This document shows positions 1 through 6,026 of a stretch of 6,695 nt of DNA, piece after piece. The notes under the pieces are model-generated. The model had not been told where the DNA came from, ran no database searches, and was given only the letters and a program-made list of their open reading frames with translations. Each line of letters begins with the position of its first letter. The first letter of the stretch is position 1. Source of the DNA: Chloroflexota bacterium (GTDB taxonomy: Bacteria > Chloroflexota > Dehalococcoidia > Lucifugimonadales > JADFKI01); NCBI GenBank assembly GCA_009838595.1, contig VXRI01000092.1, forward strand, positions 1-6,695, written 5' to 3'. The position numbers and the translations under genes were made by a program.

Positions 1-25
1 CTCCTAGCCGGAGTGGACGCCGGCA

Positions 26-51
26 AATAACGCTAGGCAAACAACGTTATT
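26..51 (-). repeat. Inverted repeat at the end of the permease gene
   Basis: AATAACG (26-32) and CGTTATT (45-51) form a perfect seven-base inverted repeat with a 12-base loop, overlapping the permease TAA (47-49). A second, GC-rich inverted pair, GCCGG (7-11) and CCGGC (20-24), lies directly downstream in the direction of transcription. Together they may end or stabilise the operon message. There is no T-run, so calling it an intrinsic terminator would be weak, and the window edge cuts off what follows. Confidence 0.35.
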
Positions 52-1276
52 CAAACCGCAGCGCGTCAATCGGGTGCATGCGCGCCGCCCGCAGCGCCGG
101 GTAAATACCGGAAACGAGCCCGACAATCGCGGACACGGCGAGCGCGAGCAACGCCACATCTGCATGGAAGACAATCGTGCCCAGTGGGCTGTCTTCGCCT
201 CTGCCTACTGCGTTTACTATCCAGTTGGTGAGGGGCGACATCGTGAAGCTCAATAGCAAGCCTATGATGCCGCCACTTGTGGTGAGGAATATCGCCTCTG
301 TTACGAACTGCAGCAGGATGTCGCGCCGTTTTGCGCCCATCGCCTTGCGAATGCCAATCTCTCGCGTGCGTTCAGTTACGGACACCAGCATGATGTTCAT
401 CACCCCGATACCGCCCACCAACAGCGATATGCCCGCGACCGTGCCTAGGAAAAGCACCAGGATGGTCGTAATCTGTGTAACCGTGTCGATGAGGTCTTGC
501 AGCGTATCCACTTCGAAGTCGTTCTCGCCGGTTATGCGGTGGCGCAGACGCAGGATGGACGCAATTTCCAGCTCGGCGTCGGAAATCGACTCTTGCGCTG
601 TCGCCTGTGCGTCGATGGTGCTGACCACAATTCCCCCGCTCGTGGTGCGCTCTCGCGACATGCGGTAGTGCGCGGTCGAAATCGGGATGTACACCTGATC
701 TCCGAAGCCGAAGAATGTCGCACCCGTGTCCTCTAGCACGCCGATGACTATGAACTGTCGCCCGTTGATGCGGATGCGCTCGCCGATGGCATCTGCCTCT
801 GCTCCGGTGCCGAACAACGTCTCGCTGACGGACGCGCTCAGCACGACGACATCGAGAATGTTGCTGATATGCGCAGGGTTGACGAACTGCCCTTCGCCCA
901 CGCTCACATTCCGCAGGCCGGCGTAGTCCGGCGTTACGCCAATGATCTGCGCGTTTGTGTTCTCTCGACCGGCGACTATCTGCCCATTGAAGCTAATTTG
1001 CGGCGCGACCGCCTTCACCGACGGCGCGAGCACCGGGTCTTTCAGCGCATCGGCGTCTTCTAGCGTCAGAGAATTGCTGCCCGATGTGATGAACAGCAGG
1101 TTTGTCCCTTGCGCCTGAATGCGCGAAGTGATGTTGTCCTGCACGCCGCGCCCGATGGACATCAGCACCGTTACCGCCGTGATACCGATGATGATGCCCA
1201 GCAGCGTCAAGCCCGACCGTAGCTTGCTGCCACCGAGCGATACCAGCGCCGTTCTGATGATGTCTAGTGCGTTCAT
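47..1276 (-). CDS. MacB/FtsX-family ABC transporter permease
   Basis: Membrane subunit of a MacAB-like ABC exporter, 409 residues, which is normal for a stand-alone MacB permease lacking the fused ATPase of E. coli MacB. One membrane helix lies at about 19-41, followed by an extracytoplasmic MacB_PCD core (about 45-262) containing GDQVYIPIS (192-200), a motif typical of the family. The C-terminal FtsX domain has three helices at about 269-298, 323-346 and 371-394. After the second helix comes the coupling segment VTERTREIGIRKAMGAKRRD (300-319), which should contact the ATPase. The protein ends in the family-typical IYPALRAARMHPIDALR (391-407). The ATG overlaps the stop of the upstream ATPase gene as ATGA (1273-1276), so translation is probably coupled. 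In this mechanotransmission family the permease moves substrate already outside the membrane rather than forming a classic channel. The substrate cannot be told: antibiotics, peptides, lipids and lipoproteins are all known for relatives. Confidence 0.95.
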   Translation of the reverse strand: MNALDIIRTALVSLGGSKLRSGLTLLGIIIGITAVTVLMSIGRGVQDNITSRIQAQGTNLLFITSGSNSLTLEDADALKDPVLAPSVKAVAPQISFNGQIVAGRENTNAQIIGVTPDYAGLRNVSVGEGQFVNPAHISNILDVVVLSASVSETLFGTGAEADAIGERIRINGRQFIVIGVLEDTGATFFGFGDQVYIPISTAHYRMSRERTTSGGIVVSTIDAQATAQESISDAELEIASILRLRHRITGENDFEVDTLQDLIDTVTQITTILVLFLGTVAGISLLVGGIGVMNIMLVSVTERTREIGIRKAMGAKRRDILLQFVTEAIFLTTSGGIIGLLLSFTMSPLTNWIVNAVGRGEDSPLGTIVFHADVALLALAVSAIVGLVSGIYPALRAARMHPIDALRFE

Positions 1277-1983
1277 TGCGCCGTCTGTCCGCTTGACGAA
1301 CTGCTATGCTGCCCATTCGCGCTTGTGTCGGACACGATTATTCCGTCGCGCATCGTGATGATGCGGTTGGCGCGCTCGGCTATTTCCGGCTCATGCGTAA
1401 CGATTATCACCGTAATGCCCTCTGCGTGCAGCCCTCCAAGTATGTCCATAATCTCGGCTCCGGAGCGCGTGTCGAGGTTTCCGGTCGGCTCGTCTGCAAG
1501 CAAGAGCGCCGGCGATTTCACGATAGCCCGCGCTATGCCAACGCGCTGCTGCTGACCGCCGGAAATCTCAGTAGGCTTGTGCCGTATGCGGTCGCCCAGA
1601 CCAACTCGCTCCAACGCGTCGATTGCGGATGCGCGTCTATGTGGTCGCCTGCCGTACATGAGCGCCAATTCCACATTGCTGAGCGCGCTCAATCTTGGCA
1701 ATAGGTTGTATGTCTGAAACACGAAGCCGATTTTGCTGTTGCGAATCTCGGCGAGGCGTCCGTCCGATGTTACACCGATGTACTCGCCGTCAAGGATATA
1801 CTCGCCGGCGGTGGGCACATCAAGGCAGCCGAGAATGTTCATCAGTGTGGATTTGCCAGAACCGCTCGCGCCCATAATGGCGACCATCTCGCCGCGCGCA
1901 ATGGACAGGTTGACGCCCGCCAGGGCAGGCACTTCCACAGTGCCCATCCTGTATATCTTCTGCACATCGACAACTTCTATCAT
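1273..1983 (-). CDS. ABC transporter ATP-binding protein, MacB/LolD type
   Basis: Cytoplasmic ATPase that powers the adjacent permease; 236 residues, the usual size for the LolD/MacB/FtsE-like class. All nucleotide-binding motifs are intact: Walker A GASGSGKST (38-46), Q-loop Gln90 in FVFQTYNLLP, signature SGGQQQRVGIARA (141-153), Walker B LLLADEPTGNLD (160-171) with catalytic Glu165, and H-loop His197. The LADEPTGNLD form and the FQTYNLLP Q-loop are characteristic of this class. The C-terminus (218-236) is a serine-rich, probably disordered tail with a run of five serines. The ATG at 1981-1983 follows a modest Shine-Dalgarno AGGA (minus strand of 1990-1993) with six bases of spacing. The gene lies 87 bases downstream of the adaptor gene and overlaps the permease by four bases, so the three are read as one operon. 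LolD or FtsE specialisation is less likely, because a MacA-like adaptor precedes it. Confidence 0.97.
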   Translation of the reverse strand: MIEVVDVQKIYRMGTVEVPALAGVNLSIARGEMVAIMGASGSGKSTLMNILGCLDVPTAGEYILDGEYIGVTSDGRLAEIRNSKIGFVFQTYNLLPRLSALSNVELALMYGRRPHRRASAIDALERVGLGDRIRHKPTEISGGQQQRVGIARAIVKSPALLLADEPTGNLDTRSGAEIMDILGGLHAEGITVIIVTHEPEIAERANRIITMRDGIIVSDTSANGQHSSSSSGQTAQ

Positions 1984-2003
1984 CGTAAGTCCTATTGCCC
2001 ATC

Positions 2004-2025
2004 GCCCATTCGTACATCGAAGGGC
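2004..2025 (-). promoter_or_regulatory. Intercistronic hairpin between adaptor and ATPase genes
   Basis: In the 87-base gap, GCCC (2004-2007) pairs with GGGC (2022-2025) and TTCG (2009-2012) pairs with CGAA (2018-2021). This gives an eight-pair stem with one bulged base (2008) and a five-base loop (2013-2017). No T-run follows on the transcribed strand, so it is unlikely to be a terminator. It could protect or separate the adaptor message, or modulate ATPase translation, since the Shine-Dalgarno lies about ten bases downstream. The pairing is seen; the role is inferred. Confidence 0.4.
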
Positions 2026-2070
2026 AAGGACAGGATGGAAGCGAAATTCAAACTTTCGGCGAGTAACTCA

Positions 2071-4377
2071 TCACCTAGCAGGGCGTGGGCGACCGCTTCC
2101 GCCCGGCGGTCCGCCGCCAAATCTGCGCGGCCTAAATTCGCCATCTTCGAGATCGCTTTCATCAAGCGCCTGTATCACGATTCGCTCGCCTGCGGACAGA
2201 CCGCTGTTCACGATGGTGTAAAATCCGTCGCTGTCGCCCAACCTCACCGTGCGCTCAACGATTGCGCCGTCCGCGCTTTCCACACGCAAGTAAGCGCCGT
2301 CTTCGCCGTACTGCACCGCCTGCAGCGGTATCACGATGCCGCTGACTTCTGATGTGCCGACTTGCGCAACCGCGCTCAACCCTTCATGTAGCTCGACGTC
2401 TTCCGGCACATCTACGCGGATGGTTACATCGAAGGTAACGACTCCCTGCTGGTTTGAAGCGGTCGAGCTTATGTCCGCGATGACGCCCTCAAATTCTTGG
2501 TCGGGCAAGGCGTCGATGGTAACAATTGCCGATGCCTCGCGCTGCAGCGACAGAACATCGATCTCGTCCACCGCGCCTTCGATGTTCACGATGCCCGAGT
2601 TGATGACGGTCATTATCACTTCGTACCGTTCAATATCCTGACCTGCCTCGACGGGGATGGACGCGATGTAGCCGTTCCATGGTGCCTTTAGCGTAGTGTC
2701 TTCGAATCGCCGCGCCGCCGCGTTGATGCGCGCCTGCGCCGCCGCTACTTCGCTCTCGCGCAGTTCGACGTCCAACTCGCGCCGGTCCATCAGTTCTTGT
2801 AATGTTGTATTGGCGTCATTGAGCCTGACTTGCGCGTATTCCACATTGCCACGCAGCGCCGCGACTTCCTGCGCGTCCGGATTGTGCAGCGTGTTGAGCG
2901 CGTCATCGGCAGCGTCGCGGTTCGCTTGCGCCAGTTCGACTTGCTTGCGCGCGCTCTCCACTTCGGCGGGGGTAGGGTTGTTCAATTCGTCCAAATGCTC
3001 TTGCGCCGCGTTGTAATCTGCCAGCGCCTTGTCGTAGCTCGTCTGCAACTGAGTCGCTCCGATATTGCCGTCCGTCAGCCTGTCCAGCGCCTCTTGCGCT
3101 TCGTTGCGCGCATGTTCTGCCCGTGTTAGCGCGGACTGCGCCGACGACATGCTTGCGTTGTGCTGCGCTTGCCGTTCTTCAAGGACTTTGAGTGCGGCGG
3201 CAAGGCTATCGTGCGCGTTGCGCATATCCCGCTCTACGCAGAAATCGCCATTCGTGCTAGCAGTGTCGGACTGGCGAATTGGGCCGTATGTGTAATGGTC
3301 GCAGCGCGTCTGAATCTGGTTGCTGGTAGGGTAGAGCGCCATCCAGCCAAATATCTTCAGTTCGTTCCAGCGCGTGTTCGGGTTGTCTTCGAGCCGCGCA
3401 TTGGGGAACAAGTAGTCGTAGTCACGCGTGAACACTTGCTCAGGGTCGAACGCTATGGACGCGAAGAAATCCTGCGGCGCCATGTCCAAGTCCGCATCAG
3501 TGGCGGTTATACCCGTCCACTTGTAAATCACATTGGCGTAGTCTTGCAGCCGTTCGTCGTATGTGTTCTGTGCGGTGGTTAGGGCATTGTCGCTGAGCGC
3601 CATCGCGTTTTGCTCTGCTACGGCTAGATCGCGCGAGGCACTCTCACGCGCGCTCCTGGCATCGGCATGGTCGCGGTCAGGCGCTATTTCCGCGTCTCGC
3701 AATGCGACTCTAGCCTGCGCAACGGCGTCTTCTGCCGCGGCGATGACTGCTGGCTTGGGCGTGAGTAGTTCGTCTAGCGTTTCTTGAGCAGTCTGCGCTT
3801 GCAGGTCGGCGTCCGCGATTTCCGATTCTGCCTGCGCTATGAGTTCCCGCTTGGGGTTGAGGAGCTCGTCAAGCGCTTCTTGTGCGTCGTGCAACGCGAG
3901 AGCGGCGTCAACTATCGCCTTTTCCGCATCGGCAATCGGCGTCTTGGGCTGCTTCGCGTCTTCGAGCGCCAGCAACGCGTCCGCGTGCTCCATATGCGCT
4001 TGGGCGATTGCGAGTCCTAGGTCTGCCGTGCTCTCGGTGTCTAGCCGTGCGAGCGACTGCCCGGCCGTTACCACTTCGCCTTCGCTGACGAGGATTTCGT
4101 CCACGAAGCCGATAGCGCCAAAGACCAAATCTTCCGTGTTGGTGAATGCGATGCTGCCGTTGATTGAAATTTGCGTCTGCAAGGTTCCATCGCGCACAGG
4201 TATCAGCCGTTCGTTCTCCGCCAACCCCGCCTCGCCGTCTGGGGCGCTGAACGGTGGCAATCCCATGAACCGGCTCAGCGCACCGTAGCCCACGACCGCT
4301 ACGATAACGATGCACGCCAGGATAATCAGCAGCCTTCGCGGCAAGCGTCTGCTGTCCGACTGTGCCCGATTGACCAT
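2071..4377 (-). CDS. Long HlyD/MacA-type membrane-fusion adaptor
   Basis: Membrane-anchored adaptor of the MacAB-like pump, 768 residues, about twice the length of MacA. Order of parts: cytoplasmic arginine-rich start, one membrane helix (about 15-33), first lipoyl half (about 61-113, with VDEILVSEGEVVTAGQSLAR), a coiled-coil arm (about 120-270), an insert of about 115 residues (271-385), a return arm (386-558), second lipoyl half (559-600, with LKAPWNGYIASIPVEAGQ), a beta-barrel (about 600-675), a membrane-proximal domain (about 676-740) and a Gly/Pro/Arg-rich tail (752-768). The extra length comes from the arms, which carry turn motifs of the LDELLNPK type every 31-33 residues (near 169, 201, 431, 462, 494 and 527), and from the insert, rich in Trp/Tyr/Phe with Cys359 and Cys380. 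The ATG follows AGGAG (4386-4390, minus strand) with eight bases of spacing. It is first in the operon. The adaptor role is certain; the use of the long arms and insert is unknown. Confidence 0.93.
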   Translation of the reverse strand: MVNRAQSDSRRLPRRLLIILACIVIVAVVGYGALSRFMGLPPFSAPDGEAGLAENERLIPVRDGTLQTQISINGSIAFTNTEDLVFGAIGFVDEILVSEGEVVTAGQSLARLDTESTADLGLAIAQAHMEHADALLALEDAKQPKTPIADAEKAIVDAALALHDAQEALDELLNPKRELIAQAESEIADADLQAQTAQETLDELLTPKPAVIAAAEDAVAQARVALRDAEIAPDRDHADARSARESASRDLAVAEQNAMALSDNALTTAQNTYDERLQDYANVIYKWTGITATDADLDMAPQDFFASIAFDPEQVFTRDYDYLFPNARLEDNPNTRWNELKIFGWMALYPTSNQIQTRCDHYTYGPIRQSDTASTNGDFCVERDMRNAHDSLAAALKVLEERQAQHNASMSSAQSALTRAEHARNEAQEALDRLTDGNIGATQLQTSYDKALADYNAAQEHLDELNNPTPAEVESARKQVELAQANRDAADDALNTLHNPDAQEVAALRGNVEYAQVRLNDANTTLQELMDRRELDVELRESEVAAAQARINAAARRFEDTTLKAPWNGYIASIPVEAGQDIERYEVIMTVINSGIVNIEGAVDEIDVLSLQREASAIVTIDALPDQEFEGVIADISSTASNQQGVVTFDVTIRVDVPEDVELHEGLSAVAQVGTSEVSGIVIPLQAVQYGEDGAYLRVESADGAIVERTVRLGDSDGFYTIVNSGLSAGERIVIQALDESDLEDGEFRPRRFGGGPPGGSGRPRPAR
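2773..3087 (-). repeat. Return-arm protein repeats of about 32 residues
   Basis: Residues 431-535 of the adaptor contain four turn motifs: LDRLTDGN (431), LDELNNPTP (462), LNTLHNPDA (494) and LQELMDRRE (527), spaced 31, 32 and 33 residues apart. Each is followed by an Ala/Gln/Arg/Asp-rich helix such as VESARKQVELAQANRDAADD (473-492). They mirror units on the outgoing arm, so the hairpin looks as if it grew by duplication of a helical unit on both sides. Confidence 0.7.
3223..3567 (-). other. Insert at the tip of the adaptor hairpin
   Basis: Residues 271-385 of the adaptor interrupt the heptad-like, Ala/Glu/Asp-rich coiled coil with sequence of a different kind. It holds three tryptophans (287, 337, 345), many Tyr and Phe, several prolines and two cysteines (359 and 380). 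Recognisable stretches are YKWTGI (285-290), MAPQDFFASIAFDP (299-312) and RWNELKIFGWMALYP (336-350). The arms resume with NAHDSLAAALKVLEERQ (387-403). By position it sits at the far end of the alpha-hairpin, where Gram-negative adaptors contact TolC. It therefore probably forms a small folded domain outside the membrane, perhaps with a disulfide between the two cysteines. I cannot name a family for it; the boundaries are good to about ten residues. Confidence 0.7.
3748..3966 (-). repeat. Outgoing-arm protein repeats of about 32 residues
   Basis: Residues 138-210 of the adaptor hold units with the turns LEDAKQPKTP (138-147), LDELLNPKRE (169-178) and LDELLTPKPA (201-210). The last two are exactly 32 residues apart, and the flanking helices are alike (AQEALDELLNPK versus AQETLDELLTPK). 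At DNA level the two copies (around 3843-3880 and 3750-3785) remain visibly similar but differ at many third positions. This suggests an older duplication kept by selection on the protein. Confidence 0.75.
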
Positions 4378-4685
4378 ATACGAATCTCCTGAATGCGCCC
4401 AATAGGCAAATAAACAAGCAGCAATTCACCGACAAGACGCATCCCTGTGCTTTGCCTGCATGACCTATCAACGTTAGCAGAGCGCCGCCGCAGTATGCCG
4501 CCGAATGCCCCATCATAGACTATAACGCTGCTTGAAAGTGAGAGTTAGCGCCCGATAGCCTTTGTGTGTACATCAAATTGCGACAGGCGTGAATAGATTT
4601 GCTCCCATCATAACACTCCCTCATTCTACCCCCTCCCACAGAAGGGAATAGACAATTGGAGCGGCATTTAAGATGAGGTTATAGA
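4378..4685. promoter_or_regulatory. Divergent intergenic region between exporter operon and recombinase
   Basis: This 308-base stretch has no credible gene and should hold the promoters of both the leftward exporter operon and the rightward recombinase gene. It is more AT-rich than its surroundings around 4510-4680. The nine-base sequence CCCATCATA occurs twice in the same orientation (4509-4517 and 4604-4612), each copy containing a TATGAT on the minus strand. I see no strong palindromic operator, riboswitch or small RNA. Confidence 0.5.
4512..4524 (-). promoter_or_regulatory. Candidate -10 region of the exporter operon
   Basis: On the minus strand TATAGT (4519-4524) and TATGAT (4512-4517) lie almost back to back, each matching five of six bases of the sigma-70-type -10 box. 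No good -35 box stands 16-18 bases upstream of either; the best is a CACTTT-like sequence. Use of either would give a leader of roughly 125-135 bases before the adaptor ATG. Weak, sequence-only evidence. Confidence 0.3.
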
Positions 4686-5609
4686 ATGGACGATAATAGA
4701 TGGCAAACACTCATGGCGGACTTCGAGACGCACTTGCGAGCAGAGAAAGACTTGGCGGACTTGACCATCCGCAACTACAAGGCGGACTTGCAGCCGCTGC
4801 ACGAGTTCATGTGTGCGAAGGGCATCGACGATATGCGCGCGCTTGACCGCATCACGCTGCGCGGCTATCTCGCATGGCTAACCGAGTTAGGTTATGTGCG
4901 ACATAGTGTATCACGCAAACTCAGCACGCTGCGCACATTTCTGAAATGGCTGTCGCGCAAAGGCATTATCGAAGGCGACCCCCTGCCCAAGCGCGGCATG
5001 ATGCGCTTGCCAAAGCGGCTGCCCCGCTTCCTGTCGCAGGAACAGGCGGATAGGTTGATGGACACGCCGGACACCACCAAGCCGACCGGTCTGCGCGACC
5101 AAGCGCTGCTCGAAGTTATCTATGGCGCGGGGTTGCGCGTCAGCGAGGCGAGTAATTTGCGAGTAACCGACCTCAACCTGCCCACGCGCGAGATACGCGT
5201 GCGTGGCAAGGGTTCCAAAGAACGCGTGGTGCTTATAGGGCAGGCCGCGAAGAACGCGCTGTCGCTATATTTGCGAGACGGCCGTCCGAAACTAGCAGGC
5301 AAAGGCAGCGACTTCACGCTGTTCCTAAACCGATTCGGCGGCAGACTAAGCCAGCGCAGCATCCAAGAAAAAGTGCGGCGATACAGCATAAAGGCGGCGC
5401 TGCCGGAAGGCGTCCATACGCATACGTTACGTCATTCCTACGCCACTCACCTCCTAGAGGGCGGCGCAGACCTGCGCGTAGTCCAAGAACTGATGGGGCA
5501 CGCCACTCCAGCTACCACGCAAATCTACACCCATGTAACCAACGCCCAGGCGAAGCAGGTGTACATGGCGGCGCACCCAAGGGCTAGGCAGGACGGGGAA
5601 GGGGAATAA
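4686..5609 (+). CDS. Xer-type tyrosine recombinase (XerC/XerD family)
   Basis: Site-specific DNA recombinase of 307 residues, the standard length for XerC/XerD. The N-terminal SAM-like core-binding domain spans about 8-93 (with LTIRNYKADLQPLHEFM and SVSRKLSTLRTFLKWL), and the catalytic domain about 113-295. All six active-site residues are present: Arg151 in GAGLRVSE, Lys175 in GKGSKER, His246 and Arg249 in HTLRHSYATHLL, His272 in LMGHATPATTQIYTHV, and nucleophile Tyr281. Xer enzymes resolve chromosome dimers at dif next to the division septum. XerC and XerD cannot be separated from sequence alone here, and a role as a sole Xer or an element-borne integrase is possible. No dif-like site, integron array or phage gene is visible nearby. 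The ATG follows GAGG (4675-4678) with seven bases of spacing. It is transcribed away from the exporter operon and appears to be monocistronic. Confidence 0.95.
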   Translation: MDDNRWQTLMADFETHLRAEKDLADLTIRNYKADLQPLHEFMCAKGIDDMRALDRITLRGYLAWLTELGYVRHSVSRKLSTLRTFLKWLSRKGIIEGDPLPKRGMMRLPKRLPRFLSQEQADRLMDTPDTTKPTGLRDQALLEVIYGAGLRVSEASNLRVTDLNLPTREIRVRGKGSKERVVLIGQAAKNALSLYLRDGRPKLAGKGSDFTLFLNRFGGRLSQRSIQEKVRRYSIKAALPEGVHTHTLRHSYATHLLEGGADLRVVQELMGHATPATTQIYTHVTNAQAKQVYMAAHPRARQDGEGE

Positions 5610-5613
5610 CGAT

Positions 5614-5639
5614 TATGACTCGCTGATTTTCGAGTGATA
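5614..5639 (+). terminator. Inverted repeat after the recombinase gene
   Basis: Starting five bases after the recombinase stop, ACTCG (5618-5622) pairs with CGAGT (5631-5635) across an eight-base loop. The stem extends past one G-G mismatch by three A-T pairs (5614-5616 with 5637-5639). The sequence after it is only mildly T-rich, so this may be a weak terminator or a 3'-end stabiliser. The position supports the call more than the stem strength does. Confidence 0.3.
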
Positions 5640-5755
5640 TTGTTGCCTTGAGCCAATCAATTCACACCACGCAGCCGCGGCGCACCGCGAAGGTAATACT
5701 CGCCAGTAATTCTTGCCATGTGCCGCATCCTGTATTGCCGGGCATCCCCACCATC

Positions 5756-5789
5756 TGTCCTTCCTCGCTGCGCTGCGTTCGGAATGACA
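5756..5789. repeat. Palindromic dispersed repeat (CHSER-type)
   Basis: TGTCCTTCC (5756-5764) and GGAATGACA (5781-5789) are inverted copies matching at eight of nine bases. They flank a 16-base centre containing CGCTGCGCTGCG. On the minus strand the element starts TGTCATTCCGAACGCAGCG and translates as CHSERS. This is the signature of a short intergenic palindrome, often mistaken for protein, that recurs in many environmental bacterial genomes. The usual form reads CHSERSEE; here five bases (GCAGC) appear duplicated in the centre, shifting the frame to CHSERSAARKD. Only one copy lies in this window, so dispersal is inferred from resemblance. Confidence 0.65.
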
Positions 5790-5910
5790 GGAATTTTGCG
5801 GTGTTCTTATGTCCGAAGTTGCAATAGGATGACGCAACGCCAGGTCTCGCTATTACCTTTATAATCTGCATAAGTGACCGTTCCGTAGTTCATATCACCG
5901 CCGCGCGGTA

Positions 5911-5939
5911 TTGCCTTAATGCGCTTGTTAATGTAGAGT
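5911..5939 (+). promoter_or_regulatory. Candidate promoter of the molybdenum hydroxylase gene
   Basis: TTGCCT (5911-5916) and TAGAGT (5934-5939) are separated by 17 bases, the ideal spacing for a sigma-70-type promoter. Each box matches four of six consensus bases. It would give a leader of about 85-90 bases before the start codon at 6034. The leader contains the small hairpin at 5953-5967. Sequence evidence only. Confidence 0.35.
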
Positions 5940-6020
5940 ACGCCCCAAGTAGGCGACTCCGTGTCGCACTACTATGATGAAGAGCGAAACTTGTTCTTTG
6001 GGAGGACATTAACTACCGCA

Positions 6021-6026
6021 AGGAGG
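6021..6026 (+). promoter_or_regulatory. Strong ribosome binding site fixing the start at 6034
   Basis: AGGAGG is a perfect Shine-Dalgarno core placed seven bases before the ATG at 6034, which settles the start of the molybdenum hydroxylase gene. A second GGGAGG (6000-6005) lies 21 bases further upstream but has no normal start codon at a suitable distance. Confidence 0.85.

Noticed and set aside
177..668. Plus-strand open frame of 163 codons inside the permease gene
   Set aside because: It lies antisense to a gene with clear MacB/FtsX motifs, has no good ribosome site, and its serine/arginine/threonine-rich translation is typical of a shadow frame.
2773..3966. Periodic sequence in the adaptor considered as a tandem DNA repeat or CRISPR-like array
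   Set aside because: The periodicity is at protein level within one open frame. The DNA copies are diverged, with no identical repeats or spacers.
3839..4288. Plus-strand open frame of 149 codons opposite the adaptor start
   Set aside because: Its low-complexity Ser/Ala/Arg composition simply mirrors the Ala/Glu/Leu coiled coil on the other strand; no recognisable domain.
3908..4516. Minus-strand open frame of 202 codons overlapping the adaptor start in another frame
   Set aside because: It runs out of frame through the adaptor's signal anchor and lipoyl domain. The arginine/glycine-rich translation shows no domain, and the adaptor frame has the better ribosome site and clear homology.
4566..4571. 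TGTACA palindrome in the divergent region as a possible operator
   Set aside because: A six-base palindrome is common by chance and has no extended symmetry or second copy.
5613..5871. Two overlapping minus-strand open frames of about 70 codons (one contains CHSERSAARKD)
   Set aside because: They cross the dispersed palindromic repeat, which is known for producing false proteins. They lack ribosome sites and show no domain.
5974..6012. Twelve-codon frame (MMKSETCSLGGH) in the leader of the molybdenum hydroxylase gene
   Set aside because: There is no Shine-Dalgarno before it and no regulatory pattern such as repeated codons; its length is expected by chance.
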